42,566 bases of DNA from an uncultured Clostridia bacterium (GTDB lineage: Bacteria; Bacillota; Clostridia; Christensenellales; UBA1242). The position numbers and the translations under genes were made by a program. Below the pieces are notes generated by a model. It had not been told where the DNA came from and ran no database searches. It saw only the letters and a program-made list of their open reading frames with translations. Shown here in pieces: positions 7,190-14,919 of this stretch; within the stretch, counting starts at the first letter, position 1; each line of letters starts with the position of its first letter. The DNA lies in NCBI GenBank assembly GCA_944350265.1, contig CALVOG010000002.1, positions 1 through 42,566 on the forward strand, written 5' to 3'.

Positions 7190-7266
7190 GACATTCGCGG
7201 GCAGTTCTACGACCATTCTTCAGCGTTGCCTCAGAATGACAAATAAGCCGATAGTCCTAACGGTAG
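7190..7266 (-). repeat. Dispersed intergenic repeat, inverted copy
   Basis: On the minus strand: TACCGTTAGGACTATCGG, TCATTCTGAGGCAACGC, GAAGAATGGTCGTAG and the end block CCCGCGAATGTC. Confidence 0.8.
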
Positions 7267-7383
7267 AGGGCGAATTGCGCATTAGGCGTTATTAAAAATA
7301 CTACGAACAAAAAAATAAAACACAACGCAGTCCTATCGGTATAAGCGATACTGTGAGTTAGGCGCGCGCCCAAGTGTGCCCAG

Positions 7384-7725
7384 TTAGTCGTTTGCTGTGA
7401 TAACGATATCCGCGCCAGTGTTAAGCACGTTTTTTATCACCACTTCGCCAAATTTAACGCTTTTAAGGCGCAACTTTTCAATCTCTTTCATCACGTCGAA
7501 AACCATTGATTTTGGCACTGGTTTTGTTGTTCTACACGCCTTAACGCCCTTCGAGGTTTTCACTGAACTTGTCACCATACGCATTGGGCAAGTGACCTCT
7601 TCTTTGCCGAAAATTTCCCCTCTTTGGCAGTTGTTACCTGTGACCGTGATGGCGTTTTTGTCCTTACTTACCACAAGTTGACAGCCAAGCGGGCACATTA
7701 TGCAAGTGAGTTCGATTTTTTCCAT
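7384..7725 (-). CDS. DUF1667 protein, third subunit of the G3P dehydrogenase operon
   Basis: A 113-residue DUF1667-family protein with a dense N-terminal Cys cluster (TCIMCPLGCQ at about 7-16, NNCQRG at about 31-36, CPMR at about 46-49). This is suited to binding a metal or Fe-S centre. Its ATG overlaps the stop codon of the GlpB-like gene (TAATG), so the two are translationally coupled. In other anaerobes this family is encoded next to the same two flavoproteins. A role as an electron-transfer or assembly subunit, replacing the GlpC of the classical GlpABC complex, is inferred from context and not shown. Confidence 0.85.
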   Translation of the reverse strand: MEKIELTCIMCPLGCQLVVSKDKNAITVTGNNCQRGEIFGKEEVTCPMRMVTSSVKTSKGVKACRTTKPVPKSMVFDVMKEIEKLRLKSVKFGEVVIKNVLNTGADIVITAND

Positions 7726-8939
7726 TATTCCACCTCCAGCGTCACCGAATTTTTGACGCCATTTTTACTGAATTTCACCGTCATCATCTCGCCCGGGACG
7801 CCCGCAAGCACAAAGCGTTTTCCAACCTCAACGCCTTCGCTTTTCACCTTAATCCACTTTCTGACAATCTTGTTTTTTAAGCGGAATTTGAGTTCCACCT
7901 CTCCCTCGCCTTCGAAAAGAGTCTGTGGCAAGGCGTAGGCAAAGTCGGCACTGTGAAGGACTTTGATTGTCTTTCCGCTTTCAAGTTTACCTTGCGCGTA
8001 AAGCGAGGCATAGCGCCCAACTTCCTTCCCCTCGAGCGCCACGTTATCCACAAGGTCGTGCACGTGCAGGGCATTTCCGCAAGTGAAAATGGATGGCATT
8101 TCGCTTTCGTAATGCTCGTTGACAACAAGCCCGCTGGTCTTTGATTTTTCAATATTAGGAAGTAGTTGCAAGTCGGGCGTCAATCCCACCGAAAGAATCA
8201 CTGCGTCGCACTTTAAGAATTTTCGCGTGCTTTCAATCTTGTTAAATTTTTCGTCGACCTGCCCGTAAAACACCCCTTCAACGCGATTTTCGCCCACCAC
8301 TTCGAAGATTGTTGAGTTATATAAAAGTGGGATGTTGAAATCGTTTAAGCACTGCAAAATATTGCGCTTTAGCCCGCTTGAAGTGGAATTTATTTCCAGC
8401 ACCATATGCACCTTTGCACCCTCCAAGGTCAGGCGCCTTGCCATAATAAGCCCGATATCTCCGCTTCCCAAAATAACCACATCCTTGCCGACCATTTTGC
8501 CGTCGATATTGACCATTTTTTGTGCCGTTCCTGCCGTCAAAATCCCCATCGGGCGCGTGCCGTTAAGAGAAATGTTGCCCGCCGTTTTTTCCTTGCACCC
8601 AACACTTAAAACGCACGCCTTAAACTTCACCTCTTTCACGCCGTTTTTGCAGAGTATGGTTGCCGTATTTTCGCCTAATTTTGTCACCAGAGCGCTTGTG
8701 AGAACGGTGATGTTTTTTTCTCTTTCCACCATTTTTCGAAAGCGATGCGCAAACTCAGGCCCCGTGAGTTCTTCGCCAAAATAATGCAGTCCAAATCCGT
8801 TGTGGATGCACTGATTGAGTATTCCACCAAGCGTTTCGTCCCTTTCAACAAGCAACACTTTGCTTCCATTTTCGCCTGCCGAAAGCGCCGAACTCATCCC
8901 CGCAGGACCGCCACCTATCACCAAAACATCCGTTACCAT
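7725..8939 (-). CDS. FAD/NAD(P)-dependent oxidoreductase, GlpB-like subunit
   Basis: A 404-residue two-dinucleotide-binding flavoprotein. It has an FAD motif at the N-terminus (VLVIGGGPAGMSSAL, about 5-19), a second Rossmann motif for NAD(P)H or FAD (VILGSGDIGLIMARRL, about 150), and a conserved SVGLTPDLQLLP followed by a FAD-contacting TCGNALHVHDLVD segment. It has no redox-active CxxC like thioredoxin reductase. It starts immediately after the stop codon of the GlpA-like gene (TGAATG) with GGGAGGT as ribosome binding site. Position and family suggest it forms a complex that passes electrons from glycerol-3-phosphate oxidation to an unidentified acceptor. Confidence 0.85.
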   Translation of the reverse strand: MVTDVLVIGGGPAGMSSALSAGENGSKVLLVERDETLGGILNQCIHNGFGLHYFGEELTGPEFAHRFRKMVEREKNITVLTSALVTKLGENTATILCKNGVKEVKFKACVLSVGCKEKTAGNISLNGTRPMGILTAGTAQKMVNIDGKMVGKDVVILGSGDIGLIMARRLTLEGAKVHMVLEINSTSSGLKRNILQCLNDFNIPLLYNSTIFEVVGENRVEGVFYGQVDEKFNKIESTRKFLKCDAVILSVGLTPDLQLLPNIEKSKTSGLVVNEHYESEMPSIFTCGNALHVHDLVDNVALEGKEVGRYASLYAQGKLESGKTIKVLHSADFAYALPQTLFEGEGEVELKFRLKNKIVRKWIKVKSEGVEVGKRFVLAGVPGEMMTVKFSKNGVKNSVTLEVE

Positions 8940-10349
8940 TCACACCTCCCGAATATTGCCGAGCGCAACAAAACTGCCCCTGTTTTCTTTTAAAACCTCT
9001 TCATAGGAAATCTTCCTCTCTTTCAAAATGAGGTTGACAACTTTTGTGAAACAAAAACCGCCTTGGCAACCGCCCATACCCGCATTCGTGCGCCTTTTAA
9101 TGCCGTCAACTGAGCGTATTTTCAGCGGGCGATTAAGCGCGTCCACAATGTCACCTTTGGTGATTTTTTCGCACTTACAAACCACCTCGCCATAGTCAGC
9201 GTTCTCCCTTATTTTGGCATTTTGCTCCTTTAAAGGGAGGTTTTTTAAAAGTGTGTAGTCTTTAAGTTCTTTAAGCCCCTCTTTCTCTTTAAGTGGATAT
9301 CCCAAAAGTTCCGTCACGTATTCCGCAATCGCAGGCGCGCTCGACAGCCCCGGCGAACATATGCCCGCAAGATTGATAACCCCCGCTTGTTTTTTGCTTT
9401 TTTCTATGATAAAATCGTCACCACTTATAACGCGAACGCCCGAAAATTCCCTTATCGCATCTTTAAAATTGAGGTTCTTTAAAATCATAGACGCCTTTGC
9501 TTTTATCTCATTAAGCCCATTGTAGGTGGTTTTTGTTATGTTGTCGCCGTCCTCGCTTGTTGGACCAACAAGATAGTTGCCGTCGATGGTTGGTGTCACC
9601 AAAACTCCCTTCCCTAGGCGCGTTGGCAATGGAAAAATGGTGTGTTTTAAATTTAACGGTGCGGTGTCGCCAAACACAAAATACTCTCCTCGACGAAAGG
9701 AAAGTGGATAGGTTTCACTTCCTAAAATTTTCGCCACGTCGTTATAGCCCGCTCCCGCACTGTTCACCACATTTTTGGCGTGAAAAACATTTTTCTTCGT
9801 GGTGATTTTAAAAATTTCGCCTTCCTTTTCCGCATTCACAAGGTCCTCTTCCAAAAACACCTTTCCGCCGTTCAAAATACCTTCGTCAGCAAGAGAAATG
9901 GCAAGATAGTATGGGCTGACAACGCCCGCGGTTTTAGAATAGAGTGCCACTAAATTCCCGTCAGCAATATTTGGCACTTTTTTTAAAATCTCGTCGCGGT
10001 TTAATATGGAAAGCCCCTTAACGCCGTTCTGCAAGCCCCTTTCGTAAAGGTTTTTTATCATTTTTTCGTCGTCACCCACCACAAGCGCGCCAATCCTTTT
10101 GAAAGGCACTTTCAGTCTTTTGGTGAGCGCGTCGAAAAGCGCACTTCCTCGCACGTTCATTTTGGCTTTAAGCGAATTCGGCGCTGGGTCATACCCCGAA
10201 TGGACAAGCCCGCTGTTCGCCTTGCTTGCCCCCGTTGCAACATCGCTTGCCTTGTCGATAAGCGCCACTTTTTTGCCAATGCGGACAAGTTTATTAAAAA
10301 TCGCCGTTCCAACCACGCCTCCGCCTACGATAAGAACATCAAAAACCAT
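8940..10349 (-). CDS. glpA: Anaerobic glycerol-3-phosphate dehydrogenase, GlpA-like
   Basis: A 469-residue DAO-family flavoprotein that would oxidise sn-glycerol-3-phosphate to dihydroxyacetone phosphate. It shows a FAD-binding motif (VLIVGGGVVGTAIFNKL, about 5-21), the family's early ASKANSGLVHSGYD segment, and a C-terminal BFD-like [2Fe-2S] domain with VCKCEKIT and GMGGCQGGFCFTK (CxC...CxxxxC). Relatives include L-2-hydroxyglutarate and other hydroxyacid oxidases, so the substrate rests on context: the divergent neighbour is glpK and the downstream genes are GlpB-like and DUF1667. The promoter is strong and AAGGAGG precedes the ATG. Confidence 0.85.
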   Translation of the reverse strand: MVFDVLIVGGGVVGTAIFNKLVRIGKKVALIDKASDVATGASKANSGLVHSGYDPAPNSLKAKMNVRGSALFDALTKRLKVPFKRIGALVVGDDEKMIKNLYERGLQNGVKGLSILNRDEILKKVPNIADGNLVALYSKTAGVVSPYYLAISLADEGILNGGKVFLEEDLVNAEKEGEIFKITTKKNVFHAKNVVNSAGAGYNDVAKILGSETYPLSFRRGEYFVFGDTAPLNLKHTIFPLPTRLGKGVLVTPTIDGNYLVGPTSEDGDNITKTTYNGLNEIKAKASMILKNLNFKDAIREFSGVRVISGDDFIIEKSKKQAGVINLAGICSPGLSSAPAIAEYVTELLGYPLKEKEGLKELKDYTLLKNLPLKEQNAKIRENADYGEVVCKCEKITKGDIVDALNRPLKIRSVDGIKRRTNAGMGGCQGGFCFTKVVNLILKERKISYEEVLKENRGSFVALGNIREV

Positions 10350-10365
10350 TTTTCCTCCTTACTTA

Positions 10366-10394
10366 ATTTTACTTAACAAAAAAATGTTTGTCAA
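10366..10394 (-). promoter_or_regulatory. glpA operon promoter with candidate operator
   Basis: A perfect TTGACA (10389-10394), a 17-bp spacer and TAAAAT (10366-10371) lie on the minus strand. The -35 is embedded in a 13-bp inverted repeat, TGTTTG-T-CAAACA (10385-10397), a plausible repressor site. Confidence 0.85.
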
Positions 10395-10426
10395 ACAATA
10401 AAGAAAAAGTGCAAAAATGTTTCTCA
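10380..10426. promoter_or_regulatory. Paired 14-bp motif in the divergent glp promoter
   Basis: AAAAATGTTTGTCA (10380-10393) and AAAAATGTTTCTCA (10413-10426) differ at one base and are 33 bp apart, about three helical turns. The first covers most of the glpA -35. The second ends in the glpK -35. One regulator binding both could switch both operons; its identity is unknown. Confidence 0.5.
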
Positions 10427-10449
10427 TTTTTTTATATTTGTGCTAAAAT
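10421..10449 (+). promoter_or_regulatory. glpK promoter (extended -10)
   Basis: TTCTCA (10421-10426, 4 of 6 consensus), a 17-bp spacer and TAAAAT (10444-10449), with TGC directly before the -10 (extended -10). GAGGAG at 10459-10464 is the ribosome binding site for the ATG at 10468. The weak -35 beside a repeated motif fits regulated expression. Confidence 0.7.
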
Positions 10450-10467
10450 CATATTAAAGAGGAGTTT

Positions 10468-11922
10468 ATGAGAAGATTTATCTTGGGTTTGGATGAGGGA
10501 ACAACCAGTTTGCGTAGCGTCCTCTACGACGTCGACGAAAACAAAATTGTGGACGCCAGCCAACGTTCGTTTAAGCAGTTCTATCCGCAAAACGGCTATG
10601 TTGAGCAGGACGCCACTGAGATTTTGAATGGAATTATCTCCACTTCAAAAACGGTGCTATCTCGCCAAAAGGTGCAAGAGGGCGAACTACTTGGCGTGGG
10701 GATAACCAACCAGCGCGAAACCGTTGTAGCGTGGGAGCGCTCCACCGGCAAGCCGATTTATAACGCCATTGTTTGGCAGTGCCGACGCACGGCGAAATAT
10801 ATAAAATCGCTTCCAAACGACGTGAAAAAGATGATTAGAGAAAAAACAGGGCTTATCCCTGACCCATATTTTTCCGCGTCGAAGATTAAGTGGATAATTG
10901 AAAATGTTAAGGGTGCAAAAAAACTTTTAAGGCAAGGCAACCTTTGCTTCGGCACGATTGATTGCTACCTTGCCACAATGCTGACCGGCAATTTTGTCAC
11001 CGATGTCACAAACGCCTCTCGCACAATGCTTATGAACCTCTCCACGCTTGACTACGACGAGGAACTGTTCTCATATTTCAAAATACCACGCGCGTCGCTC
11101 CCAAAGATTTTGCCTTGCGACGGCAAGTTTGGCACTATAAAAGAATTTCTGGGTGCTCCGCTTGCTTCAATAATTGGCGACCAGCAGTCGAGTATGGTTG
11201 GGCAAGGCGCGCTCGATTATGGCGACACAAAGGTGACCTACGGCACGGGTGGATTCATCCTCACAAATGTCGGCAAAAACCTGAATGTGCGCCCGAAAAA
11301 ACTTCTTCTCACCGTCGCTTCCACCCTTGAGGGCGAAACGCAGTATGCCGTTGAGGGCAGTATATATAGCGCGTGCAGTGGGCTTAACTTTTTAAAACAT
11401 AACCTCAACCTTTTCGACGACGTCAAAAAGACAAGCGATATGGCTTCGTCGCTTGATAGCAATGAGGGCGTCTATTTCGTGCCAGCATTCACTGGGCTTG
11501 GCGCGCCATATTGGAACAACGATGCGCGCGCTGAAATTTCGGGCATCACCTTCGCCACCCGAAAGGAGCATATTGTGAGGGCAATGCTTGAGAGTATGGC
11601 ATATAACACCAAGGCGGTTTTTGACGAAATGAGAGAGGAAGGTCAGCGCTTTAAACATATCTCCGTTGACGGCGGAGGAAGCAACAACAACTTTCTCTTG
11701 CAGTTTCTTGCGGATATTTTGGATAAGGATGTGGTGCGAAGCAAAACAAGCGAGGCAACCGTTATGGGCACAATCTATGTTGCAATGATGGCGCTGAAAC
11801 TTATCGACAAAGAGGGAGTTAAAAAACTTACAAGCGGAAAAGAGGTGTTCTGTCCTAATATGACCGACGCCGAACGCAAAGAAAATTATGACGGTTGGCT
11901 GAAAGCCGTTAAAAAAGTTTAA
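10468..11922 (+). CDS. glpK: Glycerol kinase
   Basis: This enzyme phosphorylates glycerol to sn-glycerol-3-phosphate with ATP. The 484-residue FGGY-family protein has the expected blocks: N-terminal phosphate-binding GLDEGTTSLRSVLYD (a Glu where many GlpKs have Gln), GITNQRET, AIVWQCRRT, YFSASKIKW, the catalytic-region GDQQSSMVGQGALDYG, FVPAFTGLGAPYWN, and ISVDGGGSNNNFLLQF. The region before GDQQ (CDGKFGTIKEFLGAPLASII) lacks the YHFYG-type loop whose His is phosphorylated by the PTS protein HPr in many Bacillota GlpKs. PTS activation is therefore unlikely. It forms an operon with the hydrolase 10 bp downstream and is divergent from the dehydrogenase operon. It is slightly shorter than the usual 495-500 residues. 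Confidence 0.95.
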   Translation: MRRFILGLDEGTTSLRSVLYDVDENKIVDASQRSFKQFYPQNGYVEQDATEILNGIISTSKTVLSRQKVQEGELLGVGITNQRETVVAWERSTGKPIYNAIVWQCRRTAKYIKSLPNDVKKMIREKTGLIPDPYFSASKIKWIIENVKGAKKLLRQGNLCFGTIDCYLATMLTGNFVTDVTNASRTMLMNLSTLDYDEELFSYFKIPRASLPKILPCDGKFGTIKEFLGAPLASIIGDQQSSMVGQGALDYGDTKVTYGTGGFILTNVGKNLNVRPKKLLLTVASTLEGETQYAVEGSIYSACSGLNFLKHNLNLFDDVKKTSDMASSLDSNEGVYFVPAFTGLGAPYWNNDARAEISGITFATRKEHIVRAMLESMAYNTKAVFDEMREEGQRFKHISVDGGGSNNNFLLQFLADILDKDVVRSKTSEATVMGTIYVAMMALKLIDKEGVKKLTSGKEVFCPNMTDAERKENYDGWLKAVKKV

Positions 11923-11932
11923 GGAGGGAAAA

Positions 11933-13219
11933 ATGGAAGAAAAAGAAGAAATGAAAGGCAAAAAAGTGGCAAAAAGCGTGGATAGTAAAGACACCAAAGA
12001 AAAAGGAGAAAAAACGAGGAAAACAGCAAGCGCTGACTTAAAAGAAAAGATTTCCGCAAAGAAAAAGGAAAATGCAGTCGCCGAAAAAGTTAAGGAAAAA
12101 TCTGCTGAAAACGAAGCAAGCATCGAAAAAATTGCTGACAAGGAAACGAAAAACACCACCGAAAAGATAAAAGGTTCGAAAAAGACCACGCCTGCCACCA
12201 AAGCGAAAAATGAAAACGCTGAACAAGATGTGACAAAAGAAAGCGTCTTGGCGAAAAATGCAGGTGCTGAAAAAAATGTGGTTGAAAAAGAGAGCGCATC
12301 GAAAAAAACAGCGGGCGCTAAAAAAGAGCATAAAGAAAAACCTTTTGATGTTTTGGAGGTTGAAGGATATCACCACCTAAAACTTCACACCTATGTCTAT
12401 GACAATGTGAAAGCGCCAAAGGCCATCGTGCTTATCGTTCACGGAATGATGGAACACGCTGGGAGATACGACCACTTCGCTCGCTTTTTGAACGAAAACG
12501 GCTATATCGTTGTGGCGAACGATTTAAGAGGTCACGGACATAGCGCGGTGGATAAAAAATTTGGTTTTGGCGAAAAGGATATCTTCTTTGAAAGTGTGCA
12601 AGACGAGATTGTGATGCTTGAAAAACTGAAAGATGCCTATGATATGCCAATCTACCTCTTCGGGCATTCGTATGGCTCAATGCTTTCGCAAGCGATAATT
12701 CAAAACACCAACATCGTTGAAAAATGCGTGCTTTGTGGCACGGCTAATGGTTCAAGCGCGATTATGAAAAGTGGCAGTGGGCTGAGTAAATTTTTGTCGC
12801 TATTTAAAAACGAACGCTCCGGCGGTGGATTTATTGAAAAAATGTGCATAAAAAATTACGGCAAAAAGTTCGAAAATGGCAACTGGCTCACCCGCGATAA
12901 CGCCATTTTTGAGGCATATAACCAAGATGAATTTTGTGGCGGAAGTTTTCCATTCAGTTTCTATAAGAGTATGCTGACAAATATGAGCAAATTGAATGCG
13001 GGCGTCAACAAAATCGGCAGAAAAAAGATTTTCATCATCGGCGGTACGTGCGACCCTGTCGGCTCAAAAGGAAAACAAATCACGTCGCTAAATAAGTTCT
13101 ATCTCAAAAACAATATCGACTCGCGTTGCAAGGTCTATAAAGACTGTCGCCACGAACTTTTAAATGAATTAAATAAGGATGAAGTTTATAACGACATCTT
13201 GGAATTTTTTAACAACTAG
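11933..13219 (+). CDS. Monoacylglycerol lipase-like alpha/beta hydrolase with long charged N-terminus
   Basis: The catalytic part (about 140-428) is a Hydrolase_4/monoacylglycerol-lipase-type fold. It has the oxyanion block VHGMMEHAGRYDHFA, ANDLRGHGHS, the nucleophile elbow GHSYGS (Ser246), and likely Asp374 (GGTCDPVG) and His407 (DCRHELLNE), so the triad looks intact. Residues 1-138 are low complexity, made almost only of Lys, Glu, Ala, Ser, Thr and Asn, with no signal peptide. The start is supported by AAGGAGGG 5 nt before the ATG. Being 10 bp downstream of glpK suggests it frees glycerol from monoacylglycerols for GlpK. Another esterase or lysophospholipase substrate is possible. Confidence 0.85.
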   Translation: MEEKEEMKGKKVAKSVDSKDTKEKGEKTRKTASADLKEKISAKKKENAVAEKVKEKSAENEASIEKIADKETKNTTEKIKGSKKTTPATKAKNENAEQDVTKESVLAKNAGAEKNVVEKESASKKTAGAKKEHKEKPFDVLEVEGYHHLKLHTYVYDNVKAPKAIVLIVHGMMEHAGRYDHFARFLNENGYIVVANDLRGHGHSAVDKKFGFGEKDIFFESVQDEIVMLEKLKDAYDMPIYLFGHSYGSMLSQAIIQNTNIVEKCVLCGTANGSSAIMKSGSGLSKFLSLFKNERSGGGFIEKMCIKNYGKKFENGNWLTRDNAIFEAYNQDEFCGGSFPFSFYKSMLTNMSKLNAGVNKIGRKKIFIIGGTCDPVGSKGKQITSLNKFYLKNNIDSRCKVYKDCRHELLNELNKDEVYNDILEFFNN

Positions 13220-13233
13220 AGATAAAAAAGAGG

Positions 13234-13260
13234 AAAAAGAGGTTTGTTATACCTTTTTTT
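13234..13260 (+). terminator. Terminator of the glpK-lipase operon
   Basis: A 10-bp stem (13234-13243 with 13251-13260, one G-T pair) with a 7-nt loop has a T run forming the 3' arm, 14 nt after the hydrolase stop codon. Confidence 0.75.
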
Positions 13261-13275
13261 CTTAAAATACACGCG

Positions 13276-13374
13276 CCACCTCAAAAAGTGGCTTTGCCAC
13301 CGACCATTCTTCGCTGGCGTCAGCGTTGCTTCCTTGCTCAGAATGACAAATAGGCTGACAGTCCTAACGGAATA
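13276..13374 (-). repeat. Dispersed intergenic repeat, diverged inverted copy
   Basis: On the minus strand: CCGTTAGGACTGTCAGCC, TCATTCTGAGC, about 15 inserted nt, GCGAAGAATGGTCGGTGGC and a GTGGC...GCCAC tail. Confidence 0.7.
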
Positions 13375-13431
13375 AACTTAGACATCGTGCTAAACGTAAT
13401 TGATAATATTTGATAAAGCGAAACACGTGAC

Positions 13432-13490
13432 GCCTCAAAAGTGGCAGTACCACTGACTAGATTCTTCGCTTCGCTCAGAATGACAAATAG
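13432..13490 (-). repeat. Dispersed intergenic repeat, short inverted copy
   Basis: The minus strand carries the core TCATTCTGAGCGAAGCGAAG followed by AATCTAGTCAGTGGTACTGCC and TTTGAGGCGTCACGTG. The last block is partly matched by TTCGAGGCGTCACGCG at 17308-17323. Confidence 0.7.
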
Positions 13491-13671
13491 AGCAAGCAAG
13501 TTCGACTTCCAATAATACAAACTCATTTTTTTAAACAAAAAACAATGCTATAATATTTAGCACTGTTTTATTAACAATTTCTTTAACTTTTCCACATACT
13601 TTTTCAATGCGCCTTCAATTTTTAATGTTTTTCTCACTGCACTTGTCCACTTTTCCACAAAAATGCGCAAG

Positions 13672-14169
13672 TTAATTATGATTTAAGTTTAATTTACAAC
13701 TACGATTTTCTAAGTATTTAAAATAGCGCGGAAGTTTAAGTTCACAGTCAAGTTTTTCATCTCCTATAAACGAAAGTAAACACAATTCTTTTTCACAAAT
13801 AACGCCAAAACTTTCGGCAGGTTTAAAGCCAAAACTTTCAAGGAATGTGCATTTTGGCGCCAAAATATATTCATAATTCGTGCTCTTAACCGCCTCAATT
13901 CCGCGCTTAAAAAGGTGTTTGCCAAGCCCTTTATGCTGGAAATTTGGGCTGATTAAAATTGGGTCCAAATAAAGCGCTTTCTCTTTGCCTAATTTTATTT
14001 TTGAAAAAAGCATAAGCCCAACAATTTCGTTTGCGTTTTCAAGCACAAAAGATAGGTCGGGTTGATAGTTTGCGGAAGTTTTAAGTTTTTCAAAAAATTC
14101 ACCCGAAATGGAAAAATCTTCCAAAAACTTCGCAATATTATCGAAATCGCGGACATTTCGTATAGTCAT
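13672..14169 (-). CDS. GNAT-family N-acetyltransferase
   Basis: A 165-residue protein with the GNAT pattern: a beta strand ending in DPILISPNFQHKGLGKHLFKRGIEAV, which is the acetyl-CoA pyrophosphate-binding loop (QHKGLGK, about 95-101) and following helix. Upstream is FVLENANEIVGLMLFSKI, and downstream are YILAPKCTFLESFGFKPAES and its GF turn, typical of single-domain YhbS-like GNATs. The substrate cannot be told. It lies 10 bp downstream of the lysoplasmalogenase-like gene with AAGGAG before the ATG, so the two are co-transcribed. Confidence 0.85.
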   Translation of the reverse strand: MTIRNVRDFDNIAKFLEDFSISGEFFEKLKTSANYQPDLSFVLENANEIVGLMLFSKIKLGKEKALYLDPILISPNFQHKGLGKHLFKRGIEAVKSTNYEYILAPKCTFLESFGFKPAESFGVICEKELCLLSFIGDEKLDCELKLPRYFKYLENRSCKLNLNHN

Positions 14170-14178
14170 AAATTCTCC

Positions 14179-14877
14179 TTATAGCCCAAAAATCATAAAA
14201 AGCGCAAACATACATTGTGCAAGATAATAAAGTATGTGGTTGATGTAGATGAAAATTTTTTCGCCTCTTCCGCCAAAATATTGCATTGAAAGCACAAGGT
14301 CGGAAAGAAGAAAAAGAAGCATACCACCAGCAAAAATCCAAAAAATTGGCGAATAAATTGCCACAAACACGGTGAAAAAGAACATAAATGTTAGGATGAT
14401 GCTGTAAGCAATCACCGCCCATTTAACGTTTTGAAAGTCCATCCCCATTTTCTTTGACGCAAACAAAATCGCAAGTGTTGCCATCACCGCAAGCACAACT
14501 GCAACCGGAAGCGCCCACGCCAGCATCGCCGTGGAAATTGGTAGGATATATAACAAAGTTGCCGAGAAGTAAAATGCGTGTCCAACCGCAAACGACGCCG
14601 TGCCGGAAAGAAAAAGTGCGGTATTTCGAGCGGGATACATCACTTTAAGGTCCAAAAGTATGTCGCCAGCAAGCCCGCAAATCATACCTAAAAGTATGAG
14701 AAGTCCAGCAACTGAAAAACCAATAACTTGCAAGGCAATTATGCCCGCAAAAATGAACGCGAGCGAAGCAAGAGTTTTAAGTGTTAAAGAAAAACCGGTT
14801 GCTTTTTCGGCGCGAAGCACACAAAACGCCACGCAAAGTAGCATTGACAAAACAACAAAAACCACTGTTCCAATCAT
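14179..14877 (-). CDS. YhhN/TMEM86-family membrane protein, lysoplasmalogenase-like
   Basis: A 232-residue integral membrane protein with about seven or eight hydrophobic segments filling the whole chain. The family hallmarks are MICGLAGDILLDL (about 83-95, the conserved GD...L), FAVGHAFYFSA (about 115-125) and a late LLFLLSDLVLSM. Characterised members hydrolyse the vinyl ether of lysoplasmalogens. Many anaerobic Bacillota make plasmalogens, so this fits lipid turnover. Function is inferred from family only. It has its own promoter, AGGAGG before the ATG, and the GNAT gene downstream. Confidence 0.85.
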   Translation of the reverse strand: MIGTVVFVVLSMLLCVAFCVLRAEKATGFSLTLKTLASLAFIFAGIIALQVIGFSVAGLLILLGMICGLAGDILLDLKVMYPARNTALFLSGTASFAVGHAFYFSATLLYILPISTAMLAWALPVAVVLAVMATLAILFASKKMGMDFQNVKWAVIAYSIILTFMFFFTVFVAIYSPIFWIFAGGMLLFLLSDLVLSMQYFGGRGEKIFIYINHILYYLAQCMFALFMIFGL

Positions 14878-14878
14878 A

Positions 14879-14919
14879 AAAATCCTCCTAAGGTTATTTT
14901 ACCAAATTTGGAGGATTTT
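14879..14919. promoter_or_regulatory. Inverted repeat covering the yhhN-type gene's Shine-Dalgarno
   Basis: AAAATCCTCC (14879-14888) and GGAGGATTTT (14910-14919) are a perfect 10-bp inverted repeat with a 21-nt centre. On the minus strand the downstream arm is the Shine-Dalgarno sequence of the membrane protein gene. The upstream arm lies in the promoter spacer, so it is absent from transcripts started at this promoter but present in read-through RNA from tmk. Confidence 0.65.

Larger units (their letters stand above)
7013..7383. other. Intergenic stretch, no gene seen
   Basis: It contains the uvrC promoter, one inverted dispersed repeat (7190-7266), a small fragment of the same family (CAGTCCTATCGGTATAAG near 7329), and a GC-rich near-palindrome TTAGGCGCGCGCCCAA at 7359-7374 just beyond the DUF1667 stop codon. 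No ribosome-binding-site-led reading frame is visible. Confidence 0.55.
13220..13671. other. Intergenic stretch with two repeat copies
   Basis: Besides the terminator at 13234-13260 it holds dispersed repeats at about 13276-13374 and 13432-13490, then about 170 bp of AT-rich sequence. TGCTATAAT at 13546-13554 resembles an extended -10 reading to the right, into the 3' side of the acetyltransferase gene, but lacks a -35. No gene is seen. Confidence 0.5.

Noticed and set aside
2005..7383. Prophage or integrated conjugative element
   Set aside because: Only one VirB6-like protein is present, with no integrase, relaxase, T4SS ATPase, att duplications at the tRNA, or phage genes.
11392..12376. 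Long Phe/Ser-rich minus-strand frames under glpK and the lipase
   Set aside because: They mirror the Lys/Glu-rich coding of the lipase tail (AAA/GAA read backwards as TTT/TTC) and have no start signals.
13546..13671. Antisense RNA promoter at TGCTATAAT (13546-13554)
   Set aside because: There is a good extended -10 but only a T run where the -35 should be, and no defined product or terminator downstream, so it is noted but not called.
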